Assembly: GCA_029936425.1 (NCBI GenBank)
Contig: JAPYSU010000003.1
Location: forward strand, 62,001-126,000
Direction: 5' to 3'
DNA: 64,000 nucleotides
Source of the DNA: Litorimonas sp.
Lineage (GTDB): Bacteria; Pseudomonadota; Alphaproteobacteria; Caulobacterales; Maricaulaceae
Numbering within the stretch: position 1 is the stretch's first letter; each line of letters opens with the position of its first letter. Position numbers and translations under genes: made by a program. Positions 33,088 through 41,919 of this stretch are shown one piece after another. The notes beneath the pieces were generated by a model. The model was not told where the DNA came from. It made no database searches and worked only from the letters and a program-made list of their open reading frames with translations.

Positions 33088-35834
33088 TAAGCCGCCTTCC
33101 GTTTCGTCATCTTGGTATACAGATCAAACAGGGTTTCGAGGCGCTCGGTATCGGTTTTGAAGCGGCGGCCAATATAGATGCGCTCCAGCGTTTCATCATT
33201 ACGTTCATGCGCGGCGCGAAGATCGTCCGGCATGTCTTCAGGTTTGTATAGCTCAGCAATGGTTTTGGGGAAATGCGCAGCGCGAGCGAGCATAATGTCT
33301 GCTGCACATTCCCTCAATGTAGCTTTATCTTGCGCACTTATCTTTGGGACAGGGAAAGTATGATAACTAATCGTGGGTGTGTATCTTACGCCTGATCCAT
33401 GTCGACCGGATACTGACCTCACCCATACGATATGTAACCGCGATGCCAAAACCGCAAAAAGTTCAAGGTCAAAGTCATATAATACGTACGCCAGATTAGT
33501 GACCATTGTGCCTCTCGCTAATAGCAATGGCGTTACGTGGGTTCTTTCTTCAGGAGTTACAGAAGGTAATATAAGGGCTCGTTTATCTTCGTGGCAATAC
33601 TGCGCAAATCTGTACGGTACGCTCGCATATCCATTAGTGGTTTTTGCCTTCGAAGCCTTCCGAAAGTTCTCAACTGCGTCAACTCTTGTTTTTATTGGAG
33701 GTATCCTCGACCACTCAGCTTCTTCTCCCACAGTCAGATGAAGTGCGTAGCGCAGCGTGCCGCCAACCAATTCCTTTGTTCCAATAAGGGGGGTAATAAA
33801 TTTATCGGCCACGGGGTGCTTTCGGATGATTGCGTTTCGTTCTTCAGGGGAAAGAATTAAGTTGCCATCATCTCGCGCCATGTTTCCCATAATCATTTTG
33901 GAGAGTTCAGGCGAAACAGGGCGTTTGGCCGTTTGAACAACAATATCTTCTCCATCCGTTAGATATGGAGATATATTGCTTACGAATCTTTTCTGAAGTT
34001 CATCAAAAAGAATCTTAGGGGCGGAAGTCCTATTCCGGATTCCAAGTATCACTACATACACACCTGCATTATTCGCTGCATTATTCTTCCATTGGAATGG
34101 TGTATAAGCGAAGTAAATTTCTTGGTCATTCTTCCAAATTCGCGGCCATACAAACTGCACCTGCTCACCTTGGCAGACAGAGCTAGTCGAAACTAATGTG
34201 AATATAGCGCCCGTTTGGTTGCAATAATTCGAAGACTTTAGAAACCAGCCAGTTACATAGTCTGCATCTTTGAAATCTTTGTGACCCTTGAACGCTAGTT
34301 CCAGATCATGTTTTTCTATTTTATCTTGCTTCCTTGCTCCTTTATAAGGAGGATTCCCACAAATATACGTCTCCCCACCCAGATTATCCTCATCCAGATT
34401 GATTTCAGTTTGCTCCAACGGTGTGTCGAAAAGGTCATCGTCCGCATCTTTCACGACATCTACGGGAGCGGTTGGTGGGCAGACTTCTAACCAATCAAGG
34501 CGTAATGCATTGCCGATGACGATGTTATTGGCCTTATCCAGCGGCAGCATGTTCTTACAGGCTTGCACCTGATTGATGTAGAGCACGTCGCATTGGAACT
34601 CGGCAATCAAGAGCGCGATCTGCGCGATTTGCGCGGCAAAATCTTTGATCTCAATGCCGTAAAAGTTCTCAAGGCTGATAACAGTGTTACGGTTTTCATC
34701 GCCGCGACGATCAAGAATTTCCGCCTCAATCTTGCGCAACTCTTTATAGGCAATGACCAAAAAATTCCCCGATCCACAGGCCGGGTCAAAAATGCGGATA
34801 TTCGCGATGCGTTTGCGCAGGTTGAGCAGCTTGCGCTTATTGTTGCTTGCATCTTCCAACTTCTCCCGCAAATCATCAATAAAGAGCGGGTTCAAAACTT
34901 TGAGGATATTCGGGACCGAGGTGTAGTGCATGCCGAGCGAGCCGCGCTCATCATCATCGGCGACCGCTTGGATCATTGAACCGAAAATATCAGGATTGAT
35001 CTTCGACCAGTTCAATTCTCCCGCCGCGATCATATAAGACCGGGCAATGCGGGAGAATTTCGGCACGTCCTTATTGCCACCGAACAGACCACCATTAACG
35101 TAAGGAAACGCATTCGCCCATGGTCGGATAACCACTGGATCGCGTTTCTCAATCGGCGTGTCCATCGCGTCAAACAGGGCCGCGACCACTTCAGTCACAT
35201 TGCCTGAGCGAGAGTCGCTCATCTGTTTGATAGTGGTCGTGAAAAGGTCATTGCCGAGGAAAATGTCCGTGTCTTCAGCGAAGAAACAAAAAATCAGCCG
35301 CGCCATAAACTGGTTCAGATCGTGGCGGCGTTCCGGTGTTGTCCAGTCGGGATTCTCTTTCAGTAGCTCCATATAGAGCTTATTCAGGCGAGCCGTCGCC
35401 TTGATATCCACGTCCTGATTTTTGATCTCAGCCGTGAAGTATATGCCCGCAAGCGGAAGGAAGAAGGTGAAGTTCTCACCCAGCTTGTCAAAGTCACAAG
35501 CCAAGTGATCGCCTGTGTTCAGGTTCTCGCTAGCCACGGTTTCACCATCCGTGGCAAAGATGAATTTGGCTTTGTTTTTTGTCGTTGCCTTGCTGGCTCG
35601 AAGCGCGTCCATCGCCCCGTCAACGCCGCCCGCATCGACCATGAGCATGTGGATGTTCAAGCGCTGTAGAACGCCATCGTCTATGTCGGTCTTGTTGGTT
35701 TTGCCCTTACGCAGGGACTTGATATTGGTTGGCTTGTTGCCAAAGCATTCGAGGAATTGAAACGGGAACTCAGCAGCGTCGAATGGCTCGCCTGCTAGTT
35801 TGGATAATTGTTCCTCGATCTCAATAGGGTTCAT
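33087..35834 (-). CDS. MmeI/YeeA-like class I DNA adenine methyltransferase
   Basis: 915 residues. After an N-terminal region and helical spacer come motif I FDPACGSGNFLVIAYKEL near residue 350 and the catalytic motif CGNPPYKGARKQ near residue 495, as in gamma-class N6-adenine methyltransferases. The next 330 residues are the likely target-recognition domain. The overall plan matches MmeI-type type IIL enzymes, but the N-terminus shows no D...ExK nuclease motif, so it may only modify host DNA. It is the first gene of six coupled defence genes. The part at about 33340-34350 looks more AT-rich than the rest, as if the recognition domain had been exchanged. Confidence 0.85.
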   Translation of the reverse strand: MNPIEIEEQLSKLAGEPFDAAEFPFQFLECFGNKPTNIKSLRKGKTNKTDIDDGVLQRLNIHMLMVDAGGVDGAMDALRASKATTKNKAKFIFATDGETVASENLNTGDHLACDFDKLGENFTFFLPLAGIYFTAEIKNQDVDIKATARLNKLYMELLKENPDWTTPERRHDLNQFMARLIFCFFAEDTDIFLGNDLFTTTIKQMSDSRSGNVTEVVAALFDAMDTPIEKRDPVVIRPWANAFPYVNGGLFGGNKDVPKFSRIARSYMIAAGELNWSKINPDIFGSMIQAVADDDERGSLGMHYTSVPNILKVLNPLFIDDLREKLEDASNNKRKLLNLRKRIANIRIFDPACGSGNFLVIAYKELRKIEAEILDRRGDENRNTVISLENFYGIEIKDFAAQIAQIALLIAEFQCDVLYINQVQACKNMLPLDKANNIVIGNALRLDWLEVCPPTAPVDVVKDADDDLFDTPLEQTEINLDEDNLGGETYICGNPPYKGARKQDKIEKHDLELAFKGHKDFKDADYVTGWFLKSSNYCNQTGAIFTLVSTSSVCQGEQVQFVWPRIWKNDQEIYFAYTPFQWKNNAANNAGVYVVILGIRNRTSAPKILFDELQKRFVSNISPYLTDGEDIVVQTAKRPVSPELSKMIMGNMARDDGNLILSPEERNAIIRKHPVADKFITPLIGTKELVGGTLRYALHLTVGEEAEWSRIPPIKTRVDAVENFRKASKAKTTNGYASVPYRFAQYCHEDKRALILPSVTPEERTHVTPLLLARGTMVTNLAYVLYDFDLELFAVLASRLHIVWVRSVSGRHGSGVRYTPTISYHTFPVPKISAQDKATLRECAADIMLARAAHFPKTIAELYKPEDMPDDLRAAHERNDETLERIYIGRRFKTDTERLETLFDLYTKMTKRKAA

Positions 35835-35906
35835 AGCAACTGACTAAATGATTCATTAAATTTTGCCACTCTATCGTGCCGTTTGTGACATCGAAAAACA
35901 ACTTGT

Positions 35907-36512
35907 TTAGCGCAGGGGCGTGATGCCTGTGAATATCAAGACGAATAATGCCAAGGTCAGTAAGCTGAAGCAGAGCATCCGTAATGGGCTAAGTGAATAA
36001 TGTCGTTCCTTCCAGTCAATCCGAAGTCGTTCTGGCCATAAAAAATAGTGACGCTTTGCTTCTTTAAGCTCCTGCCTTTTATCGTCCCTTAGTTGCTCCG
36101 GTGTAATAAAGTCTTTTTCTTTGAAAGTCGGCCTCCAAATCTTCACGCCTTCGAGATGGAGACCGATATTGCGAACCGAAAGCCGCATTAGAGCACCCAC
36201 AATCAAGTAGATAGTGATTAAATTGAGGACTACCAAATAGCCAGTTTTGATAACTTCTATAAGCCATGCAACAAAGTCAGCTATGTTTTCCCCAAAGTTT
36301 TCCAGTACCCAACCCAGAAATCCTTCCCAGTTAACCAAGTCTATGTTCAGCAAGCGGGAAATAGAGAGCGTTAGAAGAAAGCAAGTAAATACAGCAACGA
36401 ATAAATTGAGTATATAACGTACAACCCACCATGTTTTGGCGATCAGTATTTCTAATTTTGATCGAATGGGAAATCCTTCTCTAGCGCTCACAACACCCTC
36501 CAGCACAAGCAA
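35907..36512 (-). CDS. Uncharacterised membrane protein upstream of defence operon
   Basis: 201 residues with three or four hydrophobic segments: LNLFVAVFTCFLLTLSI, GYLVVLNLITIYLIVGALM and, near the C-terminus, MLCFSLLTLALFVLIFTGI. A basic, Trp-rich soluble stretch lies between residues 120 and 175. No family recognised. It lies 72 bases upstream of the methyltransferase gene on the same strand and 16 bases after the resolvase stop, so it may be read with either. It could be a membrane effector or sensor of the defence operon, or unrelated. Confidence 0.6.
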   Translation of the reverse strand: MLVLEGVVSAREGFPIRSKLEILIAKTWWVVRYILNLFVAVFTCFLLTLSISRLLNIDLVNWEGFLGWVLENFGENIADFVAWLIEVIKTGYLVVLNLITIYLIVGALMRLSVRNIGLHLEGVKIWRPTFKEKDFITPEQLRDDKRQELKEAKRHYFLWPERLRIDWKERHYSLSPLRMLCFSLLTLALFVLIFTGITPLR

Positions 36513-36528
36513 CTTGAAAGTGTATAAG

Positions 36529-37137
36529 TTACAACCCCAGTCGTGTAAAACCGCTGACGAGCGTTGCAGGAGATACGTCTAGCCGTGCGGCTACCTTGTA
36601 GGCGGGAGCTTGCCCCGAACTTATACGGTGATGCGCTCGCCGGATTTGCGCGTCACTCAGCGCATAAGGGCGCCCCAGCCGCACACCGCGCTTGCGGGCC
36701 GCGGCCAGTCCTTCCTTAGTGCGCCGCACGATGACCTTGCGCTCGAAATCCGCTAGCAAAGCCAGTATACCGAACACGACTTCGCCGAACTCGTTCGATG
36801 TGTCGATGCCCGCATTCAAGATAACGAGGTTGATCTCACGCTCCCGTAATAGCGTCGCCGTTTGTATAGCCTGCAGAACGCTCCTGAACGCCCGATCAAG
36901 GTCAAGAATAACCAGAGTGTCTCTAGCCCTTAGGTCAGCCAGCAGTTGATCAAAAACAGGTCGTGCCTTCACTGCCGAGGCCTTTTCCACCCGCACCACG
37001 TCACATTTCTCACGCAAAGCCTCAAGCTGGCGTGCTTCGTTCTGTGAGCGCTTTGAAACACGCGCATATCCGTATCGCTGTCCTGCGCTGTAACCGTTAG
37101 TGAATGCTCCTTCCACGGCTTTCCCCTTGTTTTTCAA
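36529..37137 (-). CDS. Small serine recombinase (resolvase/invertase)
   Basis: 202 residues, typical of Tn3-type resolvases. The catalytic serine is at about 28 in YGYARVSKRSQNEA. The Arg residues of LDLDRAFRSV and the EFGEVVFGILALLADFER helix are present, and the C-terminal helix-turn-helix begins at about 165 (APAYKVAARLDVSPATLVSG). It would resolve dimers of the element or act as an invertase. No matching transposase is nearby, so a recombination site probably lies in the 186-base gap on its 5' side (37138-37323). Confidence 0.9.
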   Translation of the reverse strand: MKNKGKAVEGAFTNGYSAGQRYGYARVSKRSQNEARQLEALREKCDVVRVEKASAVKARPVFDQLLADLRARDTLVILDLDRAFRSVLQAIQTATLLREREINLVILNAGIDTSNEFGEVVFGILALLADFERKVIVRRTKEGLAAARKRGVRLGRPYALSDAQIRRAHHRISSGQAPAYKVAARLDVSPATLVSGFTRLGL

Positions 37138-37323
37138 GAAACGATGGATTTCTGAAAATCGTCATTTTTCGCTCCTCAAAAGCTCGAAAATCAAGGATTC
37201 CAGTGTGTTAGAGGTTTCCGTAATCTCCAGTGTTGCGTTATCATTAAACCATCGTTTTTTAACGGTTTTTTCGCAAGGCGGGATCTGCAAAAACTTGCAA
37301 ATATCCACAATCCCGCGTATATT

Positions 37324-37947
37324 ATGTGTGACTTTGGCGGGGTCGAATTGCCGCCACATAAATATTTGATAGCAAGAAACTCTAGCTCAAGCGCGGGCGA
37401 TCAGCGCGCAAACCGTTTCAAACTCCCCCTTACAGGCAAATTCGTCGGTGCGGCGATGGCGGGCGCGTTGGTACTTTCACCAATGACGGCCACCGCTCAA
37501 CAACCGACAGCTCAACCCGCCTCTTGGTCACAAACAACTGAATGCGCTCCACTTCGTCAAAATTCTGTTGGCCGCATTATGAATGCTGGGTCGAGCGCTT
37601 GGGATTACTCGGATCAAAACCCCGGTAAAATAGGTATCGCAGTATTCCCCGGACAAGATTTAGGCGACAACACACCAGAAGAAGTTGGAACATGGCTTGT
37701 AAGAACCCTCGCAACAGCTGGGGTTGAGGCAGAATGTTTTGTTCAGACAAGCTATGGTAAAAATGGAACGGGTATTGATTTCCTAGTGAATGGCTCTTCT
37801 TGGATGGATATAGAGCAACGTGATGTTCGTTTTAATTTAGAAGAGATACGTGACGCCGATCGTTTGCGATCAATGGTAGCTGAGGCAAAAACCGGAAAAG
37901 TGCTTTTAACGAGCGCTTCAATTTCAGGAAATGATCCAAGCCCTTAA
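37324..37947 (+). CDS. Exported protein of unknown function
   Basis: Up to 207 residues. A hydrophobic signal segment near residues 38-60 (GKFVGAAMAGALVLSPMTATAQQ) suggests secretion, and the long basic leader makes the first ATG doubtful; a later TTG near 37368 is possible. The mature part contains GKIGIAVFPGQDLGDNTPEEVG and two Cys (residues about 73 and 139) but no known domain. Its last bases overlap the end of the convergent gene by four. The signal resembles that of the 44613 gene product, so the two may act together in the envelope. Confidence 0.6.
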   Translation: MCDFGGVELPPHKYLIARNSSSSAGDQRANRFKLPLTGKFVGAAMAGALVLSPMTATAQQPTAQPASWSQTTECAPLRQNSVGRIMNAGSSAWDYSDQNPGKIGIAVFPGQDLGDNTPEEVGTWLVRTLATAGVEAECFVQTSYGKNGTGIDFLVNGSSWMDIEQRDVRFNLEEIRDADRLRSMVAEAKTGKVLLTSASISGNDPSP

Positions 37948-38738
37948 AGGTTCATAGACCCACCACCGAATGAAAATCCGGTGTTTTCTACTTTTTGAAC
38001 CTTGTCCCCATCGACAACTACATCTTTGTCAATTTTATCGGCATTGTTTTCTTGGCTATCGCTTTCAATCGTCAAACTGGCATATTTTGATGACTCCATC
38101 ACCTGATCTGGCTCATAATCACCTTCAAGAGCAGCCTTAGCCTCTAATTCACGCTTAACAGCCACTTCCTCATGTCGACGCAACCAATCTTGTGCCCACG
38201 GATGGTCTTTTAAATCTTCCGGCTGGATACGCCCAGAGTCCAATCCGTCCTGTATAGCCGCCGCAATCGCAACGCGGCGCTGCTCTTGATCTTCGATTGA
38301 CATGATACGCTTGTAATCGTCGTCTTCGATAAGACCGTCTTGGTTTAGATCGGAAAGCAGGTTTTCAGCAAAGTGCTCACCGTGTTTATCGGCTAGACCT
38401 TTCTCGTAGTCTCTAAGCGATTCAAGAGTTTCATGTAACGAAACGCTTTCTTTAGCACGCTTTTGTCGTTCCTGTTCAGTTTGTTGAATTGTGCGACGCG
38501 CGCCGGCATCATCAAGAATAATACCTTCATTGAGCGCTGTTCCGACCTGCATCCCTGCATTGTGTGCGATTTCAGCTTTCTGCTCGGCCTGCAGGCGCTC
38601 TTTAAGAGCCTCTTGGGGATCACGCGCGCCAAACACGGAAAAGGTATCAACGATTCCCGCATCAGAAGAGGGCGGAAAGTTATCCGCCGCTAGCTTCATA
38701 GTTTCTGCTGAAGGCCTTTCTAAAGCCATTTGCCCCAC
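37944..38738 (-). CDS. Uncharacterised charged helical protein with EF-hand-like loop
   Basis: 264 residues, rich in Glu, Asp, Gln and Lys, predicted helical. A loop DLNQDGLIEDDDYKRI near residues 130-145 has the D-x-N-x-D-G-x-I-x(2)-D/E spacing of a calcium-binding EF-hand or dockerin. The C-terminus is Asp-rich and ends GFSFGGGSMNL. No signal peptide. It resembles structural or scaffold proteins of mobile elements in composition, but I assign no family. It is convergent with the exported-protein gene and lies 111 bases from the tandem-duplicated DNA-binding-like gene. Confidence 0.6.
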   Translation of the reverse strand: MGQMALERPSAETMKLAADNFPPSSDAGIVDTFSVFGARDPQEALKERLQAEQKAEIAHNAGMQVGTALNEGIILDDAGARRTIQQTEQERQKRAKESVSLHETLESLRDYEKGLADKHGEHFAENLLSDLNQDGLIEDDDYKRIMSIEDQEQRRVAIAAAIQDGLDSGRIQPEDLKDHPWAQDWLRRHEEVAVKRELEAKAALEGDYEPDQVMESSKYASLTIESDSQENNADKIDKDVVVDGDKVQKVENTGFSFGGGSMNL

Positions 38739-38849
38739 ACCCTAATGTAATTCACACGTTTCGGGTCTATTGCCCGATTTCATAGTTATTATATTACATA
38801 ATCGCTTAACGTTTCGTTAGGATTATCTAAAACTTAGCTAAAATGTGAT

Positions 38850-39290
38850 CTATTTATTCGGTGTGGCCGGAAGACCTCGCAGGCCCTTCATAATCATGTC
38901 GTATTGGTCATCATCGAAATACTTCAAATGACCGTTCAGTAGCTTGCACAGACGCATGGGGGTTAAATCTGACGGTATGGGTGAGAGATAGTTGAGCAGA
39001 GCCTTATTGCCATAGCCTGTGCGTTTGATTTCGGCTTTGAGCGCATCAATTTTTTCCTGTGAGATGGGCTGTCTTGGCTCGTAAGATTGAAGCGCATTTA
39101 TAACAAATTCCCAATGATCTTTACGAGCCGACTTCACCGCGCCGCTACGCCAATTGTGGATGTATGAGGATGTAAGCTTGTCAGGGCGTTTCTTTGCCTG
39201 ATTGAGCAGATGAACGGCACCAATGCCCTTCCGGTCGAACATGGCATTCAGGCGGTCAATCATATCGACGGTGAGGGTTATGCGGCTCAT
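38850..39290 (-). CDS. Putative regulator built from two tandem HTH-like units
   Basis: 146 residues. Residues about 10-68 and 76-138 align with each other: both have an IDxL start, an R-x-G-x-G step, a double Leu-Asn (HLLNQ and ALLNY), a Pro-x2-Leu-Thr turn and a closing Asp-rich helix ending in Leu. This is consistent with duplication of a small helix-turn-helix domain. A DNA-binding role in controlling element genes is a reasonable guess. The 5' side faces the 677-base non-coding region with repeats, where its operator may lie. Confidence 0.6.
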   Translation of the reverse strand: MSRITLTVDMIDRLNAMFDRKGIGAVHLLNQAKKRPDKLTSSYIHNWRSGAVKSARKDHWEFVINALQSYEPRQPISQEKIDALKAEIKRTGYGNKALLNYLSPIPSDLTPMRLCKLLNGHLKYFDDDQYDMIMKGLRGLPATPNK

Positions 39291-39764
39291 GCTTTATTTG
39301 AGCATAGAAGCGCCATGCATGGTCAAGAACATCACAATGATAGCGACACCCTAGATGTGCATATCTCGTCTCCAGTGGCGAAACACTGGCGCGCATCCAA
39401 TCGGGCGCAACGGTTGGCCATGATTGTTAAGAGCTTGGAGGCTATTGACTGCCGGTTGAGCGCGGCACGGCGTTCAGACATGGTTTGGGGCCGGAGGAGA
39501 GGTCATTCTCCATATCCGGCGAGTGGTTTGATAGGGGCGCGATAGCCCTTTCATCTTGCGGACAGCATTGATGGTGTTGGAGCGCGAAAGCTCTGACGAG
39601 TGAGTATGACGGCGATACGTCTGATTGGCACAAAAACAGGCCCGATAATCTGAGACTTCAGATCTGATCAGAGTCTAGGATTTGTGCCAAAGTGCCGAAT
39701 GGGTTGCTACGGGAAACGCGCAGCGGGTTTCCCTAGCCGAGGGTGCGAAGCATTCGAGAGAAGC

Positions 39765-39783
39765 TGCGTAACTACGTTACGCA
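39765..39783. repeat. Hairpin TGCGTAAC-TAC-GTTACGCA
   Basis: A perfect 8-bp inverted repeat with a 3-base loop, extendable with a bulge to GCTG/CAGC outside. There is no T-run after it, so it is more like a protein-binding or single-strand-folding site than a terminator. Confidence 0.7.
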
Positions 39784-39790
39784 CAGCTGG

Positions 39791-39838
39791 CACTGCTCCG
39801 CTGTGTTCATTTTGCACTGCTCCGCTGTGTTCATTTTG
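39791..39838 (+). repeat. 24-bp tandem direct repeat, two copies
   Basis: Two exact adjacent copies of a 24-base unit beginning CACTGCTCCGCTGTG and ending CATTTTG (39791-39814 and 39815-39838). They directly follow the hairpin. Iteron-like binding sites or a simple slippage duplication are both possible. Confidence 0.85.
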
Positions 39839-39967
39839 TACCTCTGAATAGATAATCAAACCCGAATTTTTTATCCAGAAGTTACTAACGGTTTTTCGTC
39901 AATCGGTGTGTATATAAATTCTCTAAGCAAATGTTCCGTTGCACTTCTTTCAAAATAGATGCTGCTA

Positions 39968-41896
39968 TTAAGTTACGTAGCGTTTATATTCCTCCAGAAA
40001 GGCTTTAGCATATGCATTGTCATATACATCTCGGCATTTAATGATGTTGTCGAGCGCAGTTGCCATCTCTTCGCGGTTTGAATCTATAATTGCAGAATTG
40101 AAGAGATTCATGTTCGCAAATGTAAAGTAATCAGCACAGTGTTCAGAGAAATGCATTTCGTGATTAGATGCTACAAGATAGTACTCACGAAATTTGGAAT
40201 AATCGGCGTTTTTTGCAAACGCATTAGCTAGAGCGTAGACAGCGAGTGGTTTAACACCAAGGATTATTTTGTGCGGAAGCATTTTCTCGGTGCTTTGAGC
40301 AAGTGATAAATATTCTTGAGCAGTCTCTAACTCGTCGTTCATTGCATAATGATGGACTAAGGCATACAAAGCGCAAAGTCTTTCAAACGCAGTATTTGCG
40401 ATATCAAGATCGGCACTCCAAATGTTCTCAGCCCTAGTATAATACTTGGTTGCGGTAATCGGTAGGTTTTCAAAAGCGTGAATATATGCCAGTGAATAAA
40501 GCGTGCGGGCTTTTCTTCTCATGATCGCCGGGGCTATGTTTTTGGCCCCGATATTTTTGAAGTTTTCAGCGGCCAAACGAAAATATTTATCAGCTCGATG
40601 TCTTTCATTATCTAGCGCATATGCGCTAGAAAGAGCGAGCTGTGCAAGCAAAATTGAGTTTTTAACTTCATAAATACTAGTGTCAATATCTGAGATACTA
40701 GTTAGCTCATTATAGTAATCTTGCACTTCTACAGTTTCGTGATCATTAGCCGAAATCAGCAACATGGAATTTGTAGCATAAAAGTAGGAAGTGCCGTCTT
40801 TGATAGGACAAATTATTTGTTTGGCGGTTTCAAAAAAGGACTTTCCTTTTTCAGGTTTTGATTGAGAATTGTGTGCACTTGACGTTCCAAAATATGCATT
40901 TTTTAGAGCTAAAGTTTTTATTGACGGATCACTCACGGTATCAGTTGAAATCAGCTTTTCGATTTTGGAGCAAATTTTTTCACTGTACGAAGCAGGTATT
41001 ATTGAGGTTCGTGTCGATGCGAGGCCAAGCCAAAGTAGGAATGCATTTTGATTGATAGGAGACACCAACAATAATTCTGAATACACTGGAATATCAGAGA
41101 ATATCTTTGACGTGCGCTCCAAAAAATCATTGGTTTTAATAGGCTCTAAAGCCCAACAAAGAGACATAAAGCTATCACGAAATTCACCCCATTCTTCAGC
41201 TGAAGTTGAGCTATCCATTTTATACTGCAACCATCTAAGCGTTTGATATTCAGCAATAATATCAGGCTGCCTGTTGCGAAGCCTAATTTTGTTGATCTGG
41301 TGTGGTATTGATTCCGAAAACCCATTTAGCTTCATTACGATCAGATAGTCATCTCGCTGAAAATCTCGAAATTCGGTCTCTTGTTTTGCCAAGTCTAGGG
41401 CGTTGCTTTTGCCTATGATATTAATTAACGCTGTTAATTTATGGTGGTTGTCATTTCCACATCTTAAAGCATTCAACTCGAAATGTTCAGATGTGGACTC
41501 AAACATTAAATTAGATTCGAAATCTAGTGTTTTTCCTAGCAGCTCATACAGTCGTGATATGTTCTTCGTGTTCCCCGAAACTGCTTCATTAAGTACTGTT
41601 TCGGTGACTAAAATTGCGCCTAAAGGCGTTTGAAACTCGGTGTTGCCTTGACGTAAAATGTTGTTTTGCGATCTGCCAACCTCTAAGTTGGCTGATTGCC
41701 ATTCTGAGAAATCAAAATCTATACCGTGTTTGGCTTTCGCCCATGATAAACAAATTTCAAAATATTCATCACTCTGCAATTCATTAAGTTCTAAAGCCTT
41801 TTCTTTCCAAGCCGTCTTAGATACGCCTGATTTGCTTTCTTTTAAGTGTTTTTCCCATGAAGGAGCTAAAGAAAGAGCGTGGCGTTGGTGACTCAA
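39968..41896 (-). pseudogene. C-terminal TPR-like part of a frame-split STAND NTPase
   Basis: 642 residues from a TTG; the frame is open further upstream to the slip site at 41932-41937. The protein is rich in helical hairpins (SLAYIHAFENLPITATKY, YFRLAAENFKNIGA, YALVHHYAMNDELETAQEYL) typical of TPR sensor arrays. Reading on in the upstream frame gives IRVLIVDRISFN, which matches the strand that normally follows Walker B in STAND ATPases, so this is the continuation of the 42.8 kb gene rather than a separate protein. The whole product would be about 955 residues. The region is clearly AT-rich compared with the element. Confidence 0.65.
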
Positions 41897-41919
41897 ATTG
41901 AATGAAATTCGATCAACTA

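Larger units (their letters stand above)
39291..39967. other. Non-coding region with hairpin and tandem repeats
   Basis: No supported gene in 677 bases; frames here are short and lack family signals. It holds a strong hairpin (39765-39783), a 24-bp tandem duplication (39791-39838) and an AT-rich stretch leading into the 3' end of the STAND gene. A site for replication, transfer or regulation is possible; no origin or nic consensus was recognised. Confidence 0.7.

Noticed and set aside
36529..37137. Tn3-type transposon suggested by the resolvase
   Set aside because: No Tn3 transposase and no terminal inverted repeats were seen within the element.
39210..39545. Plus-strand frame across the regulator 5' end and the repeat region
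   Set aside because: It overlaps the well-supported minus-strand gene and continues into non-coding sequence; composition looks random.
39700..39838. Possible CRISPR array
   Set aside because: Only two 24-base units occur and they are directly adjacent without spacers; no cas genes are in the window.
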